In this document: in pieces, positions 48,125 through 58,659 of the stretch
Layout: every line of letters begins with the position of its first letter
Numbering within the stretch: the first letter of the stretch is position 1
From: Rhynchonema sp. JSB1_4
Lineage: Eukaryota > Nematoda > Chromadorea > Monhysterida > Xyalidae
Direction of reading: 5' to 3'
Length of the DNA: 64,000 bases
Assembly: GCA_030248065.1 (NCBI GenBank)
Contig: JASAMV010002589.1
Coordinates: 1 to 64,000 of the forward strand
The notes under the pieces: model-generated
Databases searched by the model: none
What the model saw: only the letters and a program-made list of their open reading frames with translations
Told to the model about the DNA's origin: nothing
Made by a program: the position numbers and the translations under genes

Positions 48125-49151
48125 CATTACAACGTTAGACAGTCCGTGGCTCTACTATACAACCTAAGCAGCCGTCATTATGTGAGCATTCAGTTATTCC
48201 AGGAAGTCAAATCTGCTTGAAGTCCAAAATTATCGTTCCAACACCGCGGGTTATGCAGCTGTTTTCATGTAACTTTGCTTAAAAAATGTGCCAATCATTT
48301 ACCTTTCCCGTGACTTCACTTTCCCTTCACTTTTTATACTACAATCTACAGATGTTGGTACATATGGTGGACAGGCTATCCCCAACGCGAATTGTCGCGT
48401 TATCTGGCTCATTGTAAAAAATATAACCTCGCTACTGCCCGTTTGTGAACACAACTGGTCGGTGTCAACTATTTCTATATTCTCAAGTGCAATCAAATAT
48501 ACTTACAAAAATTTTCGACAATTTTTCACGTTGAGAACGGAAATTTTTGTGGTCCGGAATAAAAAAAAGTAAATCTTAAAAAAAATTTTTAAAAATTCAA
48601 AAAAGTTAAAAAAAAGTTCGATAATAAAAATTTTTTTAATCCAACCCTGCTGGCCTGCCTATGCCATATCATATTGGCACAGAATGCGACAAGCACACTG
48701 AAAAGAGGTGAAAGCAGTGCAACAAACCATACATTTTGACATATTCAGCATGTTATGCAAGTGCCATGGGGTATACCCATACCTGGTCACATGTTCCTCT
48801 CTTATCTGCCGCAGGACGCAAGAGCGAAGAGAGATGTCCACCGAATGCTGCAGACAAACAGCACGAGGAAAGATCACAACAACACTGCCTTGGTCAGCAG
48901 AAACGAACTAATGATTGCGTTATGTGCGTTGCTTTGTGTGCACTGCTGTTGTGGGTGCTTCTGTGAGACTATCAAAGTCCACGATCTGGGAACCTGGACA
49001 CAAGAATGTACATACCATCGTGACCTGACCGGCTGCTACACGTGCACCATACAATTAGAACCCCGTATAGCTGTGGCCCGTTCTGTTTTTCTATTGTGTG
49101 TTTTGAGGGAAAAAGGTTCTGACATCAGAAAACGTAAGAAGCAACAAACTC
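48125..49151. other. No gene assigned
   Basis: Contains AT-rich inverted tracts near 47900-48080 and 48550-48640 (A/T homopolymer-rich repeats) and a Cys-rich open stretch on the plus strand around 48910-49000 (CALLCVHCCCGCFC) with no recognisable family or splice context. Confidence 0.35.
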
Positions 49152-49252
49152 TCACCTGGTTCCAAACCCACACAGTTGCCGATTGAAGTTGGTGCGCATG
49201 ATTTTCATCAAACAGACTTTTGTGACACAAATTTTCGTGTTGATGATGAATA
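49152..49252 (-). other. Exon-like segment, paralogue of 47630-47720
   Basis: Minus-strand open segment ending at a consensus GTGAGA donor and sharing the terminal TTTGGAACCAG and the K.M..NFNR.L.GFGTR translation with its relative. Upstream and downstream partners were not identified. Confidence 0.35.
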
Positions 49253-51000
49253 AATGAATTTGTGAAGTAACTTAGCTCACACCACACGCTGGCTGTTTGT
49301 CCAGGTTTCTGACACTTTTGCGTAACACAGTCAGTCACTCTTGGCGCAGTAAATGATGATAAAACAAACTGGTTGGGTGCGTGGGCCCAGACGTAAGAAT
49401 GATATGGATGATATTACTGACGCTTAACTTTTGAAAAACGCTGACTGCGCTCAATATTTGCTTGCAAATGTCAGGGTGCGTTTTTTAATTTTATTTTATC
49501 ATTCAAATTGAGATATGTACATGATCTACTGGTGTTACCGTGGCAACTTGAACGAATCAAAGTACGGTCACCAGGGGGCGTGGCTGGGTCTGGATTCAGG
49601 GGGGGCGCACTTGGTGATAGACAGTGCTCGTTTCGGTATTGAAAGCTCTTCATCTGGTGCGCATGCGCATATTTTCAGCATGTGTTCTTTGAAAAACTAT
49701 CACACTTGGCACGTTTCCAGATAAAAAAACTGGGTTTCTTCTCTGGCACCCTGGGCGACAGTCAAAATTGGGCTTCATGTAACGCGTGAAGCGCGTGACA
49801 GTTTTGAAGGGGACACCGACTTGAAGTGTGTCGACGTAAAGTCCTGCATTTTAGCGCTGTGAAGCGACCGTTTTCTGAAAGTTCGTATCTTTTCAGCCAC
49901 TGGTTTGGACTTCTCGAAGGGGGGCGCATCCTAAACGGCACATCAGGGGACGGCACTACCCCCGTTCCCCGTCTTCCTTCCACGTCACTACACGTCACCT
50001 GGTTCTTATCAAAATATTTTGTTATCGTACAGCAATACTCACGGGTCTTGTGACCTGTTTTGCGCGCAATTTTATCGATTGTGTTTTAACGAGGCGTTGG
50101 GCTCCCATTACTCGAGCTGCGTGCTCTGTTTGGCAACACTGCACAAGAAGCTGTAACTGTACAAGTTACATATACCAAAGTTGGCTCCATTGAAGTGGAC
50201 AAGTCCAATTGATTCCAGTCTCATGGTTCACCCCGGTTCTCCTTTGACGACTTTTCACTGTTGAATCTTTGATGAATGCTCGGGTATTCTGCGATTGAAA
50301 TGAAATTCCAATTCAAATTGTTAATTGCAGTAATGCGTTCAGCTGAAATGAAGTGCTCTCAAAGGGATAAGCAGGCAAATTCGAAACAGTGCTAATTCCC
50401 CAAAACAGTGGAAAACGTAACTCTTCTAAGCTTGCAAAAGCAAAAATAAACAACAACAAACTAATGCCAACAAAGGCAAAAGCGGTGCGCGAGAAATGAG
50501 CACGTTTGTGTGCGCGGAATAATTTCTTTCGGAACTTTCCACGAAACTTTGCCAAAGTTTTGTTGATCAGGGCAAAGCAAAAACATAGCAAGCCAACGAG
50601 TTAGTTTATCATTTTTTCAACAATACGGAATTTCGAACACATCAACTAATGTTATGTCGCAAAAAATCACATCAGCGATAGTGAATGATCAGAGTCAGAA
50701 GAATTCACATTTTCTTGATTGGGTTTATGGCTGGTTATGTTTGCAATAACTCACTCAAAATCAAACCACTCAAATTGCATTTTATAGGCGAAAACATGAC
50801 TGGTTTAAATTTCAATGGCAGTGCCAAGTCCATAAATGTATATCTTTGAATTCTGTAATCATACCGTCCGCATTTTATTCATTCGTATGCACCTTCAGCG
50901 TCTGCATCAACCACAGTATGATCCCTGGAATACAAACCAGATGATTCGTTCATAATCTGATCAACAAATCAATAATAGAAACCGAAACAAATGCAGTCTC
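49253..51000. other. Intergenic, no gene recognised
   Basis: No coding exon supported on either strand. It is mostly unique-looking DNA without obvious repeats. Confidence 0.4.
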
Positions 51001-51845
51001 TCACGTTTTGATGCTGGCTGGTCCGTTGTTCACTGATACGGCCTGACTCCAAGTCGACCTGTTGCTGTGCAGCCCTGCACTGGTCGCTGATGTTTCATCA
51101 AGATGGGGTGCACTGGGCGGAGACTTGGACTGTTGGTCGGTAATGCTGGTACTTGTCGCACTTGAAAAGGGTGTTTGTTTAGTGGGATAGTGACAGTATT
51201 CAACAATCACTATGTCATCCTGTGAGTAAACTGGATTATAGAACAGAATATTTAACCACTGCGACGGTTACATTATTTCAACAGGAGTAAAACAGCAGCA
51301 AAAAACAGCTTCCCGATGTCAGCTTCCCAAAACACTTAAAAAGGTTAAGCTCGAAGTCATCATTGTATACCGAAAAGTCAATTAAATCCAACAACGTTTT
51401 GTTTTCACAAGCAAAGCGATGGATGCGCCAGGCCTTTATCCGGACAGGCACCGTAGCAGAGCGAAACCAACCTTTGATAGACAGCTTCATCCGCTTTTTC
51501 ATCCGTGCTCTTCTCCGACGGTTGTTTTCTCTGTCCGTAGACGGCCCAGGTGCCAATGCCGCACATAATCAGAAGGATAATCAGGATTACGACGAAGGCG
51601 GCTAGAAGACCGGTTCGCCAGGCCGGAGAGGAGACACTTGGGGTGGTGGTGCTGATTGAATCTTCGGTGGTCAGATTTGAGGTGGGTGAATTTTCTGCAA
51701 TGAGAAATTTTAACACCCATTTCGGATATTTTATACTTTTTGAAAATTTTACAAACCCACCAGTTTTGGTCACACCGCCAGCAATCAGAAGCAATGTGGT
51801 GACGATGAGAGAGGTGAAGGGATGACGACTCAATGAACGAAACAT
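51001..51845 (-). CDS. Small single-pass type I membrane protein
   Basis: Exons 51845-51761, 51694-51468 and 51219-51001 (minus strand) join to 176 aa. An N-terminal signal peptide (LIVTTLLLIAGGV) is followed by a short Ser/Thr-rich ectodomain with an N-glycosylation motif (NLT). One TM helix (LLAAFVVILIILLIMCGIGTW) precedes a cytoplasmic tail with charged residues (QRKQPSEKSTDEKADEAVYQRL) and a Ser/Pro/Thr-rich end. EYCHYP and EAVYQRL offer tyrosines that could be phosphorylated, but no known motif is complete. The second donor (GTTTCG) was chosen because it alone keeps the frame. Family unknown; a mucin-like or receptor-accessory protein is possible. Confidence 0.6.
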
Positions 51846-53361
51846 TGCTGCTTAGACAATAAAGGTTTATGGGAAATAGTGATACTGCATTTAAATTTTC
51901 ACGTTCTCGATCTTTACATTAAGCAAATAATCCAGTGTGCACTTGTTATAAAATTGTTCGTGGTTTCGTTGACAACAAGCACGTTTGCTGCCAACTGCAT
52001 TCAATTACGATCGATCCTCGCAATGGGTCTGTCGTTATCCTCGTGCTCATGTTGTTGCTGTTCGTCGTTGGTCTCAGTGGGTTAGTGTGATGTGGCAAGA
52101 TTGTAATGTCCAATCTTTTCAAGTTTATTGTTAAAAATGAGCGTGTGAAATTAAAAAAAACGACATAATTTCAACGTATTTTTGCAGTTTTTTACGATCG
52201 GTGGCCCGGAGTTGACAAGCCTGGCACAACGGATGCTGCATGGTGGCTGAAACATTCGATCAGTGGCCGATGAGAAATTAGGCCATGCGCGTTGCCGCGG
52301 AAGAATAGTGAAGACGTGTTTGCTTTGTATTTGGATTTCGAATTTTCTTCTCGGGGCCAACTGGCGAGTAATACCAATTGCACAGCACTTAACTGACGAA
52401 CAAAGCAGCCGAGCAGAAACAAGAATTTTTCCGTGTGGCGTTGATCTGTGAACCCCAGTCACTGTAACTCTTGTCCTACGCGTCTAGGGCCGAATTCACA
52501 ATGCATGCGCGTTTTCGCGTCAACCTGGCTATGGGTGCAATTTTCGAAACGGTGTAAAGGTCAGTTGAGCGTAAAGGTCGGTGTAAAGTTCGGTCGAAAG
52601 CTCGGTCGGCGTAGCTCGGTGTAAACGTGAAACATTGCCTGTTATTAACGTGGAATGTTTCAAGTTTACACCGAGGTCTATCACACTGAGCTGTCGACCG
52701 AGCTTTCCACCGACCTTTACACCCAACTGACCTTTACACCGTTTCGAAAATATCACCCTATGCTTCAACACTGCTAGGCTTCACTGGCGCGTAAACGCGC
52801 ATGCGTTGTGAAGCCCGCCTGAAACAGAATAAACTATATTATAAATATACATTCATCCTCATTTTCACATTTTTAGTTTTCATTCCGTGTCATCACGGAT
52901 CATCCATCAAATTCGTTCGTTTACAAGAGAGAGAAACAACTCATTCATTGTTGAAGAAAGGAAGAGAAAGATATCACTGAAAGATCAAAAGAGCTGTGAT
53001 TCTAAAATTAGACCAAACCATCGGGAAGTGGCATGTCGTGAAGTCGATCGATTTTCATCTCAATTTTCGATAAACGGCATTGAAACGCAATCAAGTGGGA
53101 GTAATATCGGTGGCCATTTCTGCCTGGGGGCCCAGAGGACCCAGGGGACCTATTGTGTTGGAGATAGGATGCAGATTTGTCCAAAAATGTAGAATTATGA
53201 ATTGAAATCACAGGATGTCAACTACATATGTCCACGTGCATTAGGATTGTGACAGATGCAGATAGGCAGAAATATCGGTCGGCATTATTTCAGACTCAAT
53301 AAATGTCGCGGAAGAAAACACTTAACTCATAAAATGAGGCAACGTCATTTGCCTTCTCCTA
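51846..53361. other. Intergenic with one MITE copy, no gene recognised
   Basis: Between two leftward genes. It contains the 52531-52760 MITE. The rest shows no supported coding exon. Confidence 0.4.
52531..52760. repeat. MITE-like element, second copy of the 36.6-kb family
   Basis: Near-palindrome with ends GGGTGCAATTTTCGAAACGG and (inverted) CCGTTTCGAAAATATCACCC. Internal GTAAAGGTCGGTGTAAA and inverted TTTACACCGACC blocks pair across a short centre at about 52650. Confidence 0.85.
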
Positions 53362-53572
53362 CCGGAGAATGACAAATAAATTCCCCGAATAACTCCCCAG
53401 TGGGGGCTTATTCGGAAAACCTTTCGAATATCCCCTCTTCTAGTGTCGTTTGCATCAATATTTCACATGCTTATACAGTGGGGGCTTATTAGGGAAATTA
53501 TTTTTGTTCTGAAATCTCCAACCCGACGTGTGTTCCAAATAAGCGCCAGGGGACTTATTTGTCATTCTCCGG
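53362..53572. mobile_element. Mariner-like MITE, 211 bp
   Basis: The ends CCGGAGAATGACAAATAA (53362) and the reverse complement TTATTTGTCATTCTCCGG (ending 53572) are perfect inverted repeats. TA sits on both sides (53360-53361, 53573-53574), as Tc1/mariner elements duplicate TA. The interior contains GGGGGCTTATT motifs similar in style to the C-rich elements at 34.3 and 44.8 kb. No transposase. Confidence 0.8.
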
Positions 53573-53610
53573 TATTTTTCATTGCACCAGCGTGTTTTCT
53601 TGGGCTAAAA

Positions 53611-54478
53611 TTAAGCTTTTGTCGTAGTCACAGTCGGTTGACAACGGAAGTCCGTGATGAGGAAGGTGTAGTAGTCGTTGTCATGCACATCGAACGAGCA
53701 CTGCCGCATGTCACACTGGGTGTCATCCTGCATTTCACAATGTGACGTACGTATGTCAATTTTGTGTTGCACTTTTCGTGTGAGCTCCTTGGTACACAAT
53801 GTACATGTACATTTTTCTGCCAACATTCGTATTCCAACGACTTTGGTCAGGTCGCGCTGACCGAATGTTGCAATTGTGTACAAATGGTAAAATATCACAT
53901 GAAAAAGCGCGCGCATTATCCAGCGCCCGCTGAAAAGCATGCTACAATGCTGTGTCACAAATATAAGCTGGGGCGCTGTGTGTGTGTATTGTTTCAGGAA
54001 TAATAATCTGTGAAAATAAAATGTTCCTCAATCCTTCAGACACACCTGTTTTGCACAATCAGTTTCGCGCAGGACAGTCATAAACCGGTAGGTGATGCAG
54101 CCTGCGCAAAGGTGGTCCCTTCTCACGGCCGCCTCAAGCATCGTCACCACAGTCAGCGACTTGTACCCCATTTTCTCCACGGCACGTTTCAGGTAGTCAT
54201 TGGCTTTGTTCTGCAGTTGCAATAAGGCTTTGCTAAAGAGTAGCGGTGCGGTGAGCGCGCGCGTTGGGCACCCTTGTTTATGTTTCAAAAAGCAATTTTA
54301 GGTTCAGAATGCGTGCGATACGCGGATCCATGTTCGCCCGATCTTAACATTGAACGACCGTTGCTCGGTGCTTGTCCATCGGTTCGAAGTCGTGGCTGAA
54401 CGGTGGTGATGGCATACTCGACACCAACACTGTGGTCGACACCAAAAACGTGAAGAAAACGGTCGATCGGTTGAGCAT
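53611..54478 (-). CDS. Cystatin-like secreted protein
   Basis: Exons 54478-54359, 54210-54046 and 53856-53611 (minus strand) join in phase 0 to 176 aa. The ATG at 54478 starts a signal peptide (STVFFTFLVSTTVLVSS). The second exon carries NKANDYLKRAV..MGYKSL and then HLCAGCITYRFMTVLRETDC, which lines up with the cystatin QxVxG loop and the following strand to the first disulfide Cys. The third exon ends C.F.VHDNDYYTFLITDFRC, matching the last cystatin strand pair and Cys. Cystatins inhibit papain-like cysteine proteases. Here the inhibitory loop reads HLCAG instead of QVVAG, so inhibitory activity is doubtful. An extra Cys-rich stretch (KCTCTLC) is inserted before the last disulfide. The first exon border is my least certain join. 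Confidence 0.65.
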
Positions 54479-55941
54479 GGTGATTAGCGCTGGGTGATGG
54501 GTGTGGGTATGGGCTCAACGTTGTTGTTGTTGATTGTTGTCAAATTCATATAATAATTGATTTTACATGACGTAGCACTTTTGTACCTTCGCTGCTCTCT
54601 GGTTGCGTGACTGTATTCCATACGTTATGTATAATGCATATTCTGCATGGCTTGCACACGACACGTGTCCCACAGCGTATCTATGGTCAAGAGTAATTTT
54701 TTGCTTCTCATTTTCTTTCATCGAATCACGTTTTAGTGCTTGTTGATCACAAAGAAAACAGAAAATCACTGCCATTTATGTCACACCGTATGGGCAGGGA
54801 AATCTTGCAAAGAAGTCAATCGATGTGATTAATTCAAATGATGAGAGAAATCGATAGTTATCATCTAATATGTAAATGAATGATTGAAAGAGAATCATGT
54901 TCTATGGAATTGCATTTCATAAAGGAATAATTTGGTCAGACAACACCAGAGTGAAACAAAACAGCGAACGCGAAGCGATGCAGAATATGTGGCGCTAGCA
55001 TGTGCATGCACCTGGTGCGGTCGCGTTGTGGCATGTGAACGCTGTAAACCGTTTCTAAAATGGCCTCAAAATAGACGAAGGAAATCGTGCAATACCCTCT
55101 ATACACTCCTTTAAAGGGTCTCCGCCATATATATTCGACCAAAACCAATCTCAATGAAACTTGGCACGGTGACTGGGTTTGGTCCAAAACACTCACGCCA
55201 AGAAATTTTTTTCCGATATCAGAGGTACGGAAGAAACGCTTTTTTCGGCCTTCCGGTTGATTTTTTCATCAAGAAAATCAAACGTGGATTTCGTTCGTTT
55301 TATTTGTTTCGTTCACAATTCAGAAACCACATTCGGTCAGAGATTGAGGTGACTGATTCCGGTAATGTAAACACTCACTCATAACTCACAACCCACTTTG
55401 GTACCAGCAGCATCTTATTTTGTCTTTTGAACTGCGTGTTCGAAATCAAGCCACCATATTTTTCTTATGTGTGCCAAAAACCACCAGTTTTCTTACGATG
55501 GCACACGTTATAATCGCGAAAAACTGATTAATTTTTGCTTCGGGTTCAGCGTTTTTCTCATGTCGTGCATCATCGATTAAAGAATAACAACAATGTGTTT
55601 TTACCATGTTCAATTCAAATAATGTGCTGTTTCTGCTGAACTGCTCTACTTTTACTATGTAGTTGATGATTTGTTGTTTTCGTTTGGCCCACCAATGTGC
55701 AGATGCATACATTATGTATTATGTATGTAAAGCTGGTGCAGAAGTGCTTTCTCTCATACTTTGCATGTTTGTGCAGCAAAACTTTGGGCATGTGGAACGC
55801 TAAAAACCGAACACTTGCAGTTGTAGTTGATTTGAATCCAACTACTGGCTCCTTTTTAGTCGAGTCTTATCGGTCTGCATACCTTTTGCCGTCGTTTGCA
55901 AAAGTTCATTTACTGAAAATTTGCTGACTGACCTTCAAGTG
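54479..55941. other. Intergenic, no gene recognised
   Basis: Divergent space between the cystatin-like gene (leftward) and the four-TM gene (rightward). It holds AT-rich DNA and no supported coding exon. Promoters of both neighbours are expected here, but I see no distinctive element. Confidence 0.4.
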
Positions 55942-56804
55942 ATGGTGGCTTTGACAAAAATTGCTCGCAAGCAGCCAACGGAGGTCGAAGAAAAATCTGC
56001 GATTTTGATGGTTGAGAGCAATGGTCAACGCGATGTGGAGGATCACAAGATTTGTTTTGGCAAGATGCATGTTCGAACGGGGGCAATGATGATCGCTTGG
56101 TTCTGCGTAAGTAATATTTTTATCACATGGTATGTAGCAACCTACAGGGCTACCCAACAAAAGTGGAAACCTTTTTTGGTGAGCTTGGATCTCGGCCGCA
56201 GGGGAACCCTGGGTAATATTCTAATACAAAGTAGTAATTCGCTTGGGCTTCCAATCGAGGTGCAACACGCATATCAGGCAGAGATTTAGGTTCATCCTAA
56301 AAGATTTCCATTTTAGTACCACTTGTCTTTTGTTTTCAGATAGTCCTCACCTGCACCCTGCCCTTGATCTGCGAACTATACAAGAGTAGGATTGAACCAA
56401 CAGATGAGTGGATGAATGGTATGGCAGTCTTCTCGACGCCCAGTCGCAGACGCACTATGTGTAATTCAATGGCACTTGCAGTGTGGAACATCAGCTGGCT
56501 GATCTACTCTGTGTGTCTGCTGCTGTGCAGTGTGTCACTGTTATTCGGTGTGGCGTCACAGTGTCGTGCTTGGTTGCGTCCATTCACTATGTGCGTGCTG
56601 GTCGGCGTAGTGATGCAAGTCATATTCGCTTTGAATCATTATGACGCATTTAAACGCGCGTTGAATAATGAACAACAACATGTTCGCACTCCCGATGCAG
56701 AAACTGACCTGATGTGGTGCGCTTTCGTGCCCGTAGTGGCATTGTGGGCGCTGTTAACGCTGATGATACCGGTTGGGAACGCCGTTAATACTCTTCACTT
56801 TTAA
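55942..56804 (+). CDS. Four-transmembrane protein, family unknown
   Basis: Two exons, 55942-56106 and 56340-56804, join in phase 0 to 209 aa. The donor is consensus GTAAGT and the acceptor TTTTCAG. A hydrophilic N-terminus (about 40 residues with Lys/Glu-rich sequence) is followed by four hydrophobic segments: around residues 44-65 (MMIAWFCIVLTCTLPLIC), 95-120 (ISWLIYSVCLLLCSVSLLFG), 130-150 (FTMCVLVGVVMQVIFAL) and 180-200 (FVPVVALWALLTLMIPVG). The second pair of segments is joined by a polar loop with HYDAFKRALNNEQQ. The layout recalls MARVEL or claudin-like tetraspans, but I see none of their signature residues, so no function is proposed. AATAAA occurs near 57339. Confidence 0.7.
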
Positions 56805-57566
56805 ACCAACTTCACAAAATCACGTTTAGTTCTGGTTCGTTTGGGTGGTGGCCAAATTCTCCGCCTATCTTCGACACGTGAAAGCGCCAGGCAAAAAAAC
56901 TGCTGCTGAAAATCCACCGGTCTGTGACACTTTTGGAGCGTAAAGCCAAATTATGTGACCTTGAGGCTTTTTCATGCCTGAGCAGTTGAAAGTTGATTTG
57001 TTGCAGGACATAAAGCGTTGGTGAATGTGCAACTGTATTACGGTGACGCACTATGTACGTATCATCGTCGTACGTACGGTGCATTGAATCTGATAAATGT
57101 GAGCAAGAGTGCTAAATTGTTTCCAATACCGACCGGGAATACCTTACTAAAGGTTACTGCGTTTTTAACCGATCACGTCAAAGTGAAACAACCGCCGGGA
57201 ACCTCGCCACGAAAATAATGTTTAATATTGAAATTGTGTGCCACCTTCATTGTCGCGCATGCGGGGGTATTTTAGTTGGTTTTGGTCAACTTATCGTTTT
57301 GCCGGTGAATTGGACACAATATGCTGTGAGCTGTGGAAATAAATTATGAAATGAAAAAGTGTTTTATCTGATTCGTGGAGCTGAAAGATTCGTGTGATGC
57401 AAATGGAAACGTCTTGACGGAGGGGCATAATCACGGTTATATGCGGAAGTCATAAACTCAATCACATTCACGTTTCATTCTTCACATTTCACCAACTCTC
57501 TTATCACCGATTTTTCTTCACTTCGCAATCTGCCCACCGAATCCATAAACATAGTCGACCCGCATC
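56805..57566. other. 3' flank and intergenic DNA
   Basis: No coding exon supported. AATAAA at about 57339-57344 would suit the end of the four-TM gene. Confidence 0.4.
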
Positions 57567-58216
57567 ATGCTGCCTTCAGTCCCGTGCCTGCTGCTATGGT
57601 CGGGCTGGAAATTGACGGTTGTGACTTTGATATTGACTTGGATCATAGTTGGATGTTCGAAAAAGAAAAAGTCCGGAGGTATGCGGCAAGAGCCTGAGAA
57701 TGCACAGGACAAACAAAACCTTTTGGGAAATTCTCTGACCAAATTAGGCGACCGACGGCACTTGGAAAACTGCCAGGCTTGTTATCGTGCCCATTGCAGC
57801 GAGTTGCTTTGGGGTGTCTCAGAAAAAGATGCGAGCAAATTTCCGAATGTTGGTTTGTGACCTATTCCGATGGAATTCTCGCCAACTCCAGGAGAATTGC
57901 GAAATGGCATTGCTTCGTGGCGCGTTCGCTGTAGATAAACAAATGTGCATCTGAACAACATCTGGCGCCATTTGGTCGAACAGCGCCAGGCGTCGAGCCA
58001 ACGTTTTTTGTTGCAGACGAAGATATTCTGAGCGACGTACCGTCGTCCGACCGTCCGCGCGACGAACATCTGCAGTCGGCGCAAGATAACTCGCGACGAG
58101 AACATGAACTGTGCTTGCAACAGGAGGAGGAACGACAACGAAGACTGCAGGCCGAGAAGGAAAATGCCGAACTGAAAACCGCCAAAGAAGACAGTGGAAA
58201 GACAAAGAGCACCTAG
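57567..58216 (+). CDS. Short TM-anchored coiled-coil protein
   Basis: Exons 57567-57678 and 58017-58216 join in phase 1 to 103 aa. The N-terminus is a hydrophobic anchor (WKLTVVTLILTWIIVGC) followed by a basic stop-transfer KKKK. The second exon is highly charged with a predicted helix/coiled coil (EHELCLQQEEERQRRLQAEKENAELK). The protein probably sits in a membrane with the coiled coil in the cytoplasm. Retaining the intron would instead give a 97-residue form with a Cys/His-containing end. No family recognised. An AATAAA lies 127 bp after the stop (58343-58348). It is followed closely by the V-ATPase H gene on the same strand (443 bp to its ATG). Confidence 0.6.
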
Positions 58217-58342
58217 CTGGTTATGATCTGGATTTGTTTTACAAAATGGTCAGACCCTTCATAATGCTCTTGTCTGCTAAAGTGCATTACCTACCAGATC
58301 AAGCCAGTTACGTGATGACAACACAAGCTCTACAACCAGACA

Positions 58343-58348
58343 AATAAA
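58343..58348 (+). promoter_or_regulatory. Probable polyadenylation signal AATAAA
   Basis: AATAAA 127 bp after the small coiled-coil gene's stop and about 310 bp before the V-ATPase H start. Confidence 0.45.
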
Positions 58349-58659
58349 ATCGTGATTCGATAAATACATAAACATATTCGATCCGTTCACATCTATCCCG
58401 TCATATTTTGCCGATAATGTTGACTTGGAACATGAGCAACAATAAACTGGAACAGAGACAAAGCAAACAAAACAAACTGCAACAGTGAGGTCGATTGCCT
58501 CACCACCACAGAGGGCATGAGACCGCGAAACATCAACTTGTCGGTCCACGAACTTGTCTTGCTTAGGTTTTCTCTTCCATTGGTTTTCTATCCAATTTTC
58601 AATTTTTTGTCCCTCAAGCCCTCAGCGCGGCGTGAGATTCGATTCGATATTCGATCAAA

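Noticed and set aside
48125..49190. Cys-rich plus-strand open frame as a secreted peptide gene
   Set aside because: The stretch CALLCVHCCCGCFC is suggestive, but there is no signal-peptide start with support, no splice evidence and it overlaps the minus-strand exon-like segment.
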